This document shows positions 17,850 through 25,485 of a stretch of DNA of 32,854 nt, in pieces (position 1 is the stretch's first letter; each line of letters begins with the position of its first letter). The position numbers were made by a program, and so were the translations under genes. The notes beneath the pieces were generated by a model. That model searched no databases and had not been told where the DNA came from. It worked only from the letters and a program-made list of their open reading frames with translations. The stretch spans positions 1-32,854 of the forward strand of contig CACXDC010000087.1 of assembly GCA_902766365.1 (NCBI GenBank), in the 5' to 3' direction. This stretch comes from an uncultured Lachnospiraceae bacterium. GTDB taxonomy: Bacteria > Bacillota > Clostridia > Lachnospirales > Lachnospiraceae.

Positions 17850-17878
17850 AGTATATCATTTTCATTCTCTCTTGTCAC
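17850..17878 (-). promoter_or_regulatory. Candidate sigma-A promoter for ftsK
   Basis: On the minus strand, GTGACA (17873-17878, inside the last codons of tepA), a 17-base spacer and TATACT (17850-17855) give a good housekeeping promoter match ahead of ftsK. A short inverted repeat CTTTGT-TT-ACAAAG (17823-17836) lies just downstream, in the leader. Confidence 0.5.
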
Positions 17879-18593
17879 CCTTAAGATTTTTTCCTTTTTT
17901 CGTGTTCTTTTTTTCGATCAGCTCATAAAGTTTTTTCATGGCTTCCCTGATACCGCCCACTTCATCAATGATCCCCTCTTCCACAGCCTCTTCTCCGACC
18001 AGTATGGTACCTACATCCTTGGTCAGAACTCCGGTTTCCATCATCAGCTCCTCAAAACGCCTCTGTGAGATCTCACAGTGATCACAGACAAAGCTCGTGA
18101 TCCTGTCCTGTATCTGTTTAAAATAATCAAAGGTCTGCGGCACACCGATCACCATTCCATTCATCCTCACCGGATGGATCACCATGGTACCTGTAGGAAC
18201 AATAAACGAATAATCCGTACTGACCGCTATGGGACCGCCAATGGAATGACTGCCACCAAGTACAAGAGATACGGTAGGCTTGCTCAGCGATGCGATCATT
18301 TCTGCTATGGCAAGTCCTGCTTCCACATCCCCGCCCATGGTATTCAGAAGCACCAGCACCCCATCGATCTCACTGCTGTCTTCTATGGCTGCAAGCTGTG
18401 GCAGGATATGCTCATATTTGGTTGTTTTGGAATTGCTTCCCAGATTATCGTGTCCTTCTACCTCCCCTATGATGGAGATCAGATGGATGGTCCTGTTTTT
18501 ATCATTCCGGTCCAGTGTAGCCTGACCGCTCTCTTCTATTTTTTCACTTCTGTGCTTTTCCGCTTCTATTTTTTCATTTTTCTTATCAGACAT
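17862..18593 (-). CDS. ClpP-family serine peptidase, TepA-like
   Basis: This is a ClpP-fold protein of the TepA group, encoded next to SpoIIIE/FtsK in many Firmicutes; in Bacillus it has been linked to protein export and to breakdown of small spore proteins. The 243 residues have a charged N-terminal extension (1-35) and the ClpP core with LLNTMGGDVEAGLAIAEMI (82-100). The presumed catalytic Ser117 lies in GGSHSIGGPIAVS and His140 in TMVIHPVR. There is no ATPase partner in the window and no signal peptide. AAAGG about 12 bases before the ATG is a usable site. The order tepA-ftsK supports the identification; the substrate is unknown. Confidence 0.92.
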   Translation of the reverse strand: MSDKKNEKIEAEKHRSEKIEESGQATLDRNDKNRTIHLISIIGEVEGHDNLGSNSKTTKYEHILPQLAAIEDSSEIDGVLVLLNTMGGDVEAGLAIAEMIASLSKPTVSLVLGGSHSIGGPIAVSTDYSFIVPTGTMVIHPVRMNGMVIGVPQTFDYFKQIQDRITSFVCDHCEISQRRFEELMMETGVLTKDVGTILVGEEAVEEGIIDEVGGIREAMKKLYELIEKKNTKKGKNLKGDKRE

Positions 18594-18681
18594 TTTTTCT
18601 CATATCCTTTCCTTTTTCCTTAGTATATGAGTTTTTATAATGTCTATACAGAACTGCTCTTCCTGCATTTAAAAGGGATCC

Positions 18682-18711
18682 ATCGTATCCTTTTCAATAT
18701 GCCCTTGACAA
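18682..18711 (-). promoter_or_regulatory. Weak candidate promoter for tepA-ftsK
   Basis: TTGTCA (18706-18711), an 18-base spacer and TACGAT (18682-18687) lie on the minus strand in the only sizeable gap of this part, downstream of the terminator at 18711-18757. The -35 matches well and the -10 poorly. Nothing else is evident in the gap 18594-18776 apart from the terminator. Confidence 0.35.
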
Positions 18712-18757
18712 TGAAAAATCCTGCAGATGCAATTATTACAAATGCACCTGCAGGATC
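18711..18757 (-). terminator. Rho-independent terminator after the yebC operon
   Basis: The arms at 18718-18726 and 18748-18756 (ATCCTGCAG / CTGCAGGAT) pair perfectly. They are extended inward by TGCA/TGCA after one mismatch, with a loop of about 11 bases. On the minus strand the stem is followed by a T-tract (ATTTTTCATT). It lies about 20 bases past the stop of the membrane gene at 18777, so it ends the CBS-yebC-membrane protein transcript. Confidence 0.9.
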
Positions 18758-18776
18758 CAGACGGCTGATTTACAGA

Positions 18777-19955
18777 TCAGATATCAAAATCATCTCCTTC
18801 TTCAATATCAATATCAAAATCATCTTTTCTCCTGTCGATTTTGAAATCAAAGTTCCGTTTCACATGCTTCTTCGGTAAAGGAAGCGGGTTCTCTATATAA
18901 TTGACCTTCTTTTTTTCTTTCTTTTCTTCCTTCTTTTCTTCCACCGTCTCCATCTCCCCTCCGTTTTCCGGTTCCTCTGTCAACACCATTTCCACCTCTT
19001 CCACTGCCTCGTCAACTAACAATGAAGCTTCTTTTCTTTCTGCAATCCTGTCCATCAGGAACTGTATTCCTACAGCGCCAAGTACGGATCCTGGCAGAAA
19101 AAACACAAAAAATGGCGACAGTCCCTGAAACTGTACAGCCGTGAAAGAACGGATCCACCAGGAAAACTGCTCCACAAAGGTATTTCCTGTTATCCCTGTG
19201 TATTTCATCAGGGTGCCAGAACAGCCAAGAAGGATGCCGCACAGATAAATGAGGAAATGAGCCGTAAGCCCCATAGCCTCTGCTTCTCCCTTCAGAAGCA
19301 CTTCCCGCTTTTTCCTGTTTTTAAAATCTTTCCGTCTCTCCAGGATCTGTGCTGCATGAAAAGCCACCACCGCCAGAAATACGATCATCAGGAAAACCGT
19401 CATCAGATGCCAGATCAGAAGCACCCCGCTTACAAAGCCTGTCAGAAGGATCAGGAATTCATCCCTGCTCCTCCTGCAAAAACCTTCCTTCTTTATTTTC
19501 TGCCTGCATATGCCAGTCAGCAGCAGTAAAAAGCCAAAGCCTGCCAGATAGATATTTTCCGGTCTTGCCGCAAATATAAGCTGCCAGAAAAATGGAAATG
19601 CAGAAAAAAAGAGTGCCTCCAACCATGCTGCTGTCCTTCCTGATAAGGCAAAGCAGCCAAAGTATAAAAGCACTACAGTAGCACACTGAAGCAGTAGCTG
19701 CATCACAGCCACTGCTTCCAGTTTATTTCCCGTAAATTTCAGTACATCTGTTACAATTTGTGTATAGGCAAAAACGACTCCGCTTGTCATCACCGGCTCA
19801 TTTTTTTCTTCACGGATCATGGATGCTTCATAGAGAGATGCATCATCCCTGAGCGGGATCTGCCCGTCCGCCAGTAAAAATCCCCTGATCCCTGCACACA
19901 ATACAAATATCAGGCAAAATAATATTCCTGCTGTTATTTTTCTTTTTTTATTCAT
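18777..19955 (-). CDS. Multi-pass membrane protein with GT-C-like topology and acidic DDFDI tail
   Basis: No firm family can be named. The protein of 392 residues has about eight hydrophobic helices over residues 1-300. The first loop carries an acidic motif (LRDDASLYEASMI), placed as in GT-C glycosyltransferases of the PMT/ArnT kind, so a lipid-linked sugar transferase is a possible reading. The C-terminal 95 residues are soluble and highly charged, with Glu/Lys runs and an end of two DDFDI units (DDFDIDIEEGDDFDI). The frame is open to an ATG at 19994, but that lies deep in yebC. The ATG at 19955 overlaps the yebC stop (ATGAATAA), so coupled translation from there is likely. It is the last gene before a strong terminator. 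Confidence 0.75.
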   Translation of the reverse strand: MNKKRKITAGILFCLIFVLCAGIRGFLLADGQIPLRDDASLYEASMIREEKNEPVMTSGVVFAYTQIVTDVLKFTGNKLEAVAVMQLLLQCATVVLLYFGCFALSGRTAAWLEALFFSAFPFFWQLIFAARPENIYLAGFGFLLLLTGICRQKIKKEGFCRRSRDEFLILLTGFVSGVLLIWHLMTVFLMIVFLAVVAFHAAQILERRKDFKNRKKREVLLKGEAEAMGLTAHFLIYLCGILLGCSGTLMKYTGITGNTFVEQFSWWIRSFTAVQFQGLSPFFVFFLPGSVLGAVGIQFLMDRIAERKEASLLVDEAVEEVEMVLTEEPENGGEMETVEEKKEEKKEKKKVNYIENPLPLPKKHVKRNFDFKIDRRKDDFDIDIEEGDDFDI

Positions 19956-20676
19956 CGTAGTTGTGGTATACGGCCTGTACATCATCATCTTCATCCAGCA
20001 GATCCAGGATCCTGTTTAAATTTTTGATCGCTGTTTCATCAGTAAGCTCTACATAGTTCTGAGGGATCATGGTGATCTCTGCGGAAGCAGCCTCTACACC
20101 GGCTTCCTGAACTGCCTTTAATACCTCATCAAACGCATCGGGATCTGTAATGATCTCAAAGCTGTCCTCTTCTTCAGAAAAATCTTCAGCTCCGGCATCC
20201 AGTGCAAGCATCATCAGTTCATCTGCATCCTTGTCGCACTCTTCCTTGTCAATGATGATCTGGCCTTTCTTGTCAAACATAAAGGATACACAGCCGGGCG
20301 TTCCTACGTTACCGTTTCCTTTGGTAAATGCGTTTCTTACATTGGCTGCTGTCCTGTTCTGATTGTCTGTCAGGGCATCTACGATAATGGCGATACCATT
20401 CGGACCATATCCTTCATATGTAATATATTTGTAGTTTACGTTGGAAGCATCCCCGGCTGCCTTCTTGATTCCGCGCTCGATAGTATCATTGGGCATATTG
20501 TTGGCCTTTGCCTTTGCAATCACCTGTGCAAGCTTTGAGTTGTTGCTCGGATCCGGTCCGCCTTCCTTTACGGCTACAGCGATTTCTCTTCCAAGGATCG
20601 TGAAGATCTTTCCCTTGGCTGCATCGTTCTTTTCCTTTTTATGCTTAATGTTTGCAAATTTTGAATGTCCTGACAT
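19948..20676 (-). CDS. yebC: YebC/PmpR (TACO1) family protein
   Basis: This is a widely conserved cytoplasmic protein of 242 residues. Long annotated as a DNA-binding regulator, the family (TACO1 in mitochondria, YebC in bacteria) is now also linked to helping translation of proline-rich stretches; I cannot tell which role holds here. The start MSGHSKFANIKHKKEKNDAAKGKIF and the acidic C-terminal region (LDLLDEDDDVQAVYHNYDE) are the family hallmarks. It begins one base after the stop of the CBS gene and overlaps the next membrane gene by eight bases. Confidence 0.97.
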   Translation of the reverse strand: MSGHSKFANIKHKKEKNDAAKGKIFTILGREIAVAVKEGGPDPSNNSKLAQVIAKAKANNMPNDTIERGIKKAAGDASNVNYKYITYEGYGPNGIAIIVDALTDNQNRTAANVRNAFTKGNGNVGTPGCVSFMFDKKGQIIIDKEECDKDADELMMLALDAGAEDFSEEEDSFEIITDPDAFDEVLKAVQEAGVEAASAEITMIPQNYVELTDETAIKNLNRILDLLDEDDDVQAVYHNYDE

Positions 20677-20677
20677 C

Positions 20678-21544
20678 TCAGTTTTCTCCTTTTTTCTTAT
20701 CTTCTTTTTCTTCTTTTGCCAGCTTCTTCACCAGCACGGTTTTGATCATCCGGTTTTCCACTGACAGTATTTTAAATTCATAGCCGTCCACAACAACAGA
20801 AAATTTTTCATTTTCTTCAGGAATCTTATCCATTTTGGAGATCAGGAATCCGTTCAGTGTTTCAAACTCCTGTTCCTCAAAGGAAATACCAAATCTCTCT
20901 TCCAGCTCCTTCAGCTTGGTCACACCTTCAATTATGTACTCATCGGTATTTCCGGTCTCACGGATATGCTTTTCCTCTTCGTCATATTCGTCCATGATAT
21001 TTCCAACGATTTCTTCCAGAATATCTTCCATTGCGATCAGTCCAAGCGTCTGTCCGTATTCATCCACCACGATAACCATCTGTGTCTTGGTCTTCTGCAT
21101 AGTTCTGAACAGATCTGCAATATTCTTTGTTTCCGGAACAAACATGGCTTCCCTGACAAGTCCCTCAATCTCTCCTACAGGCTTCTCCAGATTTCCCGGA
21201 ATATTATGGGAGCGTACCGCATCCCGGAAATGAAGTATTCCTTCTATGTGATCGATATTTTCATGATATACCGGGAATCTGCTCTTATTTTCACTGAGCA
21301 TATAATCAAGAGCCTCAGACAGTGTCATCTCCCTGTCTATTGCCAGGATATTTGATCTGTTTGTCATAATATCCTTGGCTTCCTTGTCGCCAAACTCAAA
21401 AATATTGGTAATCATTTCCGCCTCTGTCTCATGAAGCACCCCATGTTCATGGCCTTCATTTACCATGGAAATGATTTCCTCTTCCACATTGTCAGGAGTC
21501 TCTTCCCCGTAGATCCCAAGCTTGCGGAAAAAATTGTTTTTCAT
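20678..21544 (-). CDS. CBS-pair / CorC-domain protein without the CNNM membrane domain
   Basis: The 288 residues hold a short N-terminal helix region with the EEEIISMVNEGHEHGVLHETEAEMI segment common to CorC/HlyC proteins. Two CBS domains follow (about 60-120 and 125-185, with RFPVYHENIDHIEGILH and MVIVVDEYGQTLGLIAMEDILEEIVG), then a C-terminal CorC_HlyC domain (about 200-280). The usual DUF21 membrane domain is absent, so this is a soluble form like Gram-negative CorC rather than a full transporter. It may bind adenine nucleotides and modulate ion transport. GGAG before the ATG and a clear promoter upstream mark it as first gene of the yebC operon. Confidence 0.92.
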   Translation of the reverse strand: MKNNFFRKLGIYGEETPDNVEEEIISMVNEGHEHGVLHETEAEMITNIFEFGDKEAKDIMTNRSNILAIDREMTLSEALDYMLSENKSRFPVYHENIDHIEGILHFRDAVRSHNIPGNLEKPVGEIEGLVREAMFVPETKNIADLFRTMQKTKTQMVIVVDEYGQTLGLIAMEDILEEIVGNIMDEYDEEEKHIRETGNTDEYIIEGVTKLKELEERFGISFEEQEFETLNGFLISKMDKIPEENEKFSVVVDGYEFKILSVENRMIKTVLVKKLAKEEKEDKKKGEN

Positions 21545-21586
21545 GTTTCATCTCCTTTGTACACGTCAAACAGAATATCACGATAA

Positions 21587-21615
21587 AATATATCATTTTC
21601 ACAGCCGCTAGTCAA
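21587..21615 (-). promoter_or_regulatory. Sigma-A promoter for the CBS-yebC operon
   Basis: On the minus strand, TTGACT (21610-21615), a 17-base spacer and TATATT (21587-21592) match the housekeeping consensus well. The -35 sits just past the mazF stop. The expected leader is about 35 bases and ends with a GGAG ribosome-binding site before the ATG at 21544. Confidence 0.75.
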
Positions 21616-21617
21616 GT

Positions 21618-21959
21618 TTATGTAGTCAGTTCCAGACTGATCATCAGACCACGGTTCACCTTTTTCATGATATCCTCATCCAGATGGCACACTTTATCCT
21701 TCAGTCTCTGCTTATCAATGGTACGCAGTTGTTCCAGCAAAATGACCGAATCCTTCATCATGTCATACTTTCCTGCCTGCAATTCTATATGCGTTGGAAG
21801 GTTTGCCTTGTTCAGGCGTGAAGTGATAGCCGCACAGATGATCGTCGGGCTGTGCCTGTTGCCAATATCATTCTGTATGATAAGTACCGGACGGATGCCT
21901 CCCTGTTCTGATCCGATCACCGGCCGTAAGTCTGCATAATAAATATCTCCTCTTTTCAT
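21618..21959 (-). CDS. mazF: MazF/EndoA-type endoribonuclease toxin
   Basis: This is an mRNA-cleaving toxin of the MazF/PemK fold, 113 residues, close to Bacillus NdoA (EndoA). The N-terminal [30 protein letters not shown] and AAITSR segments hold the conserved catalytic Arg and Thr region. The rest ([29 protein letters not shown]) is typical. It lies 87 bases after alr, as in Bacillus, but the antitoxin gene (ndoAI) normally found between them is not there. The gap has no reading frame long enough. AAGGG about eight bases before the ATG serves as ribosome-binding site. Confidence 0.96.
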   Translation of the reverse strand: MKRGDIYYADLRPVIGSEQGGIRPVLIIQNDIGNRHSPTIICAAITSRLNKANLPTHIELQAGKYDMMKDSVILLEQLRTIDKQRLKDKVCHLDEDIMKKVNRGLMISLELTT

Positions 21960-22046
21960 CTACACACACCCTTCATTCTAAATGTTCTGTAGTACTGATT
22001 CTTTCCATTTATATCTGAAGGTATTCAATTCACAGGAGAAAATCCG

Positions 22047-23240
22047 TTATCTGTCCTGATAATTATCCTGGATATACCGGACTTTCCCTTCTTTTGTATA
22101 GATCCTTGGCACTCTCTTTGTAAGACAGCAGGCAAGCTCATAATTAAAACGGCCTGAAAGCTCTCCAAGCTCTTCCATGGTGATCTGTTCTCCGACATCA
22201 CTTCCGATCAGTGTCACCTCATCCCCCATTCTGACATCCTCTATATCAGAAACATCTGCCATAAACTGATCCATACAGATCCTTCCAAGGATCCTCACTC
22301 TTTTCCCATGGATCAGCACTTCTCCTCTGCCGGAAAGTCCCCTTGGATAGCCATCCCCATATCCTACCGGTATGGTCGCTATCTTCATGGTATGGTCTGC
22401 CACGAAAGTACCCCCATAACTTACCGGAGTTCCTTTCTCTATTTCCTTGATATAGACAATGCTGCTGTGCAGGGACAGTACCGGTGTCAGTTCAACGATC
22501 TCCCTTGACACTGCATCAGATGGCCAGAGTCCGTAAAGAATGATACCCGCTCTTCCGGCATCCAGATCATCCTGTGGCAGTTCAATGATACCTGCGCTGT
22601 TATCGCAGTGTCTGATGGCAAAAGTATGACCTGTTTTCTCCTCTATCAGCCTGATAAAAGTGGAAAATCTTTCAAACTGGTTTTCTGTAAAAGCTTTATT
22701 TTCCTCATCTGCCCTTGCAAAATGTGTCAGGATACCCTCTGCTTCGATCTCCTTCACCGCAAGCAGCTTCTGCACAAAGGAAACTCCCTTTTCATCCGGC
22801 GTGATACCGATCCTGCTCATACCTGTGTCCACTTTCACGTGAACCATTGCTTTCTTGTGTACGCCTTCCTTCTCCAGTTCCCTGACTGCCTCTGCAAGCT
22901 GCATAAGTGTATCTTCCCTGAATACAGCCATTCTGATATCTTCCCGTATCAGTTCCTTATAACTGTAGGGAAATGTATACCCAAGGATCAGGATCATTTT
23001 CCGGATACCCGCTTTTCTGAGGCTCAGTGCTTCCTCTGCGGTTGCCACAGCATAACCGCTCACTTCTTCCATCTGTTCAAGCTCTCTGGCAATCGGCACT
23101 GCGCCATGCCCGTAGGCGTCCGTCTTGATCACACAGATCAGCTTTACACCCTGCTTCATATTGGCCTTTATATGCTGCACATTCCGGATCAGTGCATCAA
23201 GATCGATCTGCGCATATACTCTCTGATATTCTTCTTTCAT
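22047..23240 (-). CDS. alr: Alanine racemase
   Basis: The PLP enzyme makes D-alanine for peptidoglycan in the cytoplasm. The 397 residues contain the PLP lysine K39 in VIKTDAYGHGA, the ILTHFARADEE segment and the catalytic-tyrosine loop VSYGGTF. The substrate-entry stretch GYGDGYPRGLSG and the C-terminal beta domain with RICMDQFMADVSD are also present. AAGGGGA seven bases upstream supports the ATG. It lies two bases after nnr and is translated together with it, a usual Firmicutes order (nnr-alr-mazF). Confidence 0.98.
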   Translation of the reverse strand: MKEEYQRVYAQIDLDALIRNVQHIKANMKQGVKLICVIKTDAYGHGAVPIARELEQMEEVSGYAVATAEEALSLRKAGIRKMILILGYTFPYSYKELIREDIRMAVFREDTLMQLAEAVRELEKEGVHKKAMVHVKVDTGMSRIGITPDEKGVSFVQKLLAVKEIEAEGILTHFARADEENKAFTENQFERFSTFIRLIEEKTGHTFAIRHCDNSAGIIELPQDDLDAGRAGIILYGLWPSDAVSREIVELTPVLSLHSSIVYIKEIEKGTPVSYGGTFVADHTMKIATIPVGYGDGYPRGLSGRGEVLIHGKRVRILGRICMDQFMADVSDIEDVRMGDEVTLIGSDVGEQITMEELGELSGRFNYELACCLTKRVPRIYTKEGKVRYIQDNYQDR

Positions 23241-23242
23241 GA

Positions 23243-24781
23243 TTAGATCCCCTTTTCCTTTTCTGCTGCTTTTTCTTTCAGCAGTTCTTTCAGTTCTGCA
23301 GAAATATCAGATGCCAGCATTCCTCTTTTTCCCTGTTTTTCTGCAGCCAGGTCTCCGGCAATCCCATGAAGATACACCCCGGCGCATGCTGCCTGAAAGC
23401 TTTCCAGTGAAGCTGATAATGCTCCTGTCACCCCGGCAAGCACGTCACCACTTCCTGCTGTAGCCATGCCGTCATTTCCGGTTCTGTTCAGATAAACTGC
23501 CCTTTCATCCGGTGATGCCACAAGTGTTACTGCATCCTTGCCGGCTATTACGCAGCCATACTGCTCTGCCAGCTTTCTTATATAAAATGCCGGATCTTCT
23601 TTGTATGCACTCATGGAAATGCCTGCAAGACGGACAAATTCTCCGGGGTGTGGTGTCAGGATCACCCTGCCCTTCTGATATCGATACAGCTTTTCCTGCA
23701 GGGATGCTTCCCTGGCGATCAGATTCAGTCCATCTGCATCAATAACCGCCCTTTTTTCTCCCTGCTCCAGAACCATTTCCATCAATAGTTCTGCATTTTC
23801 ATCTGTGGAGATCCCACACCCTGCCACGATCACATCTGACCATGCGATACTCTGCTTTACTTTTTCTTTCTCCGGTCCGCCCTCATAAGCATAGATCATG
23901 GCTTCCGGAAGCTCCCTTAAGATCAGATCCCTGTTTTCAGCAGCCGTAATGATCTTCAGCATGCCGGCTCCACTTCTGAGAATTGTTTTTCCACACAGAA
24001 GTGCTGCTCCCGCCATATCCTTGCTGCCGGCTATAAGAAGTACCTTTCCAAAGGTTCCTTTATTCCCGGACGGCTCTCTCTTTGGCAGAACATCATTTAT
24101 ATCTTCTGCCCTGTACGAAAAAAATGAAGGCTCTCTTCCTATATTATGAAAAGACTCCGGTATCCCTATATTATGAACCACGGTATGACCGCACATAGTC
24201 TTTCCGGGATATAAATAATGCCCCGCCTTGCCATACTGAAGGGCAACCGTAAGATCCGCTTTCACAGCACACCCAAGTATCTTTCCGGAGTCTGCACAGA
24301 CGCCGGAAGGGATATCAGCAGCGATCACCCTGCTTCCCTTTTCCCCATAATGGTTGATCTTTCTGACAGCTTCCTCATATATCCCTGTAATCTCTCTTGT
24401 CAGTCCTGTTCCAAATAAACAGTCCACTACCATATCATATTCTGATTCTGCTGATTTGCTATTGACTGCAATTCCAAGCTGTTTCAGAATTGACAGCTGA
24501 CTCTCACACTCCCTGCTCATTTTCTCTGTATTTCCTGTCAGGAAAATATCAGCCTGGATCCCCTTTTCTGACAGTAACCGTGCAAGTGCAAGGCCATCTC
24601 CCCCATTGTTTCCACAGCCTGCAAATATTGCGATCCTGGAAGATGGATAAAGCCAGTCCTCCATCTCTGAAAGTATGGAAAGTGCTGCCCTCTCCATCAG
24701 TACCATGGCTGGTATCCCACAATCTTTGATGGCTGCCATGTCACATTCCCTCATCTCTCTGGCCGTAACAATATATTCCAT
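23243..24781 (-). CDS. nnr: Bifunctional NAD(P)H-hydrate epimerase/dehydratase (Nnr)
   Basis: The protein repairs hydrated NAD(P)H. The N-terminal YjeF_N domain (about 1-215, with GCGNNGGDGLALARLL) epimerises R- to S-NAD(P)HX. The C-terminal ribokinase-like domain (about 230-505, with TPHPGEF and the nucleotide loop GNDGMATAGSGDVLAGVTG) dehydrates it using ADP or ATP. The length of 512 residues fits the fused bacterial form, and both active-site regions look intact. AAGGGAG is four bases before the ATG. Only 48 bases separate it from the upstream coiled-coil gene, and a terminator-like hairpin fills them. It forms an operon with alr. The acpS gene often found ahead is absent. Confidence 0.97.
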   Translation of the reverse strand: MEYIVTAREMRECDMAAIKDCGIPAMVLMERAALSILSEMEDWLYPSSRIAIFAGCGNNGGDGLALARLLSEKGIQADIFLTGNTEKMSRECESQLSILKQLGIAVNSKSAESEYDMVVDCLFGTGLTREITGIYEEAVRKINHYGEKGSRVIAADIPSGVCADSGKILGCAVKADLTVALQYGKAGHYLYPGKTMCGHTVVHNIGIPESFHNIGREPSFFSYRAEDINDVLPKREPSGNKGTFGKVLLIAGSKDMAGAALLCGKTILRSGAGMLKIITAAENRDLILRELPEAMIYAYEGGPEKEKVKQSIAWSDVIVAGCGISTDENAELLMEMVLEQGEKRAVIDADGLNLIAREASLQEKLYRYQKGRVILTPHPGEFVRLAGISMSAYKEDPAFYIRKLAEQYGCVIAGKDAVTLVASPDERAVYLNRTGNDGMATAGSGDVLAGVTGALSASLESFQAACAGVYLHGIAGDLAAEKQGKRGMLASDISAELKELLKEKAAEKEKGI

Positions 24782-24792
24782 AAAACTCCCTT

Positions 24793-24833
24793 CAAAAAGA
24801 AATAGAAAGTGCGCCAGAGGGCAGACTTTCTAT
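24793..24833 (-). terminator. Terminator or attenuator hairpin between the rex unit and nnr
   Basis: ATAGAAAGT (24802-24810) pairs perfectly with ACTTTCTAT (24825-24833). GCC/GGC extends the stem after a two-base mismatch. On the minus strand it is followed by TTCTTTTTG. The arm includes the TAG stop of the coiled-coil gene. The nnr start lies only about 20 bases beyond. A poor promoter candidate (TTGATC with a 19-base spacer before TATAAA) can be seen in the end of the coiled-coil gene, upstream of the hairpin. Confidence 0.75.
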
Positions 24834-25465
24834 GATTCCTTTTCTTCCTGTTCCTTTATAACAGGTTTAAAATTCTGAAGATCAAATATATCGACCACTT
24901 CCGGTCCGAATACATTATGCATATAAGTATAGATATTCTGACTGGCTTCTTCCATTTCCTGTCTTCTCACCAGCTTTTCCTTTAATTCTTCTCTCACAGA
25001 ATCGATCCAGTCTGTGAGCACTTCGATCTCCTGCCCGTTTTTCTTAAGCAGATCATAGGAAATCTCCATGGTCTTCAGCATCAGCTTCCGGTTGACCTCA
25101 TCCATTTCTCCCGGCAGTTCAATCAGGAGATCCTCGCATTCATCGATCTTCCTGTTGCATTCTTCTATCAATGCTTTATGCTCATCGAGCTTCTTTTCTG
25201 CTTTCTTATCCGTACCATCGCATCCGGTCTCAGCCAGTGCAACGATCTCACTCATCAGTCTTTTTTTCAGTTTCTTCAGTTTCTTCAGATCATTCGCCGC
25301 ACCGGCCTGCTGTTTTAACAGTTCTGTCTGTTCCATCGCCAGCGCACGCACCTTTTTCTCTGCTCCTGTGCTTTCAATAAGCTGGTGCCACTGGTGATCC
25401 AGTGTCAATGGCGGCAGCTTTCTGCCGGAAAGAACACGTCTGAATTCTTCATCTGATCTTGCCAC
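24830..25465 (-). CDS. Hypothetical coiled-coil protein
   Basis: I do not recognise the family. The 211 residues are almost all helical and highly charged, with heptad-like stretches (QTELLKQQAGAANDLKKLKK and KLDEHKALIEECNRKIDECE) and no membrane segment or signal peptide. A short non-helical N-terminus holds RKLPPLTLDHQWHQL. The start is a GTG, with GAGG four bases ahead. It lies 20 bases after rex and ends in a terminator hairpin, so it is co-transcribed with rex alone. A cytoplasmic structural or adaptor role is possible, but nothing in the sequence shows a reaction. Confidence 0.85.
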   Translation of the reverse strand: MARSDEEFRRVLSGRKLPPLTLDHQWHQLIESTGAEKKVRALAMEQTELLKQQAGAANDLKKLKKLKKRLMSEIVALAETGCDGTDKKAEKKLDEHKALIEECNRKIDECEDLLIELPGEMDEVNRKLMLKTMEISYDLLKKNGQEIEVLTDWIDSVREELKEKLVRRQEMEEASQNIYTYMHNVFGPEVVDIFDLQNFKPVIKEQEEKES

Positions 25466-25485
25466 GCTTCCTCACTCCCGTTCAA

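Noticed and set aside
21960-22046. Search for a short antitoxin gene between alr and mazF
   Set aside because: 87 bases are too few for an EndoAI-like protein, and no plausible start with a ribosome-binding site is seen.
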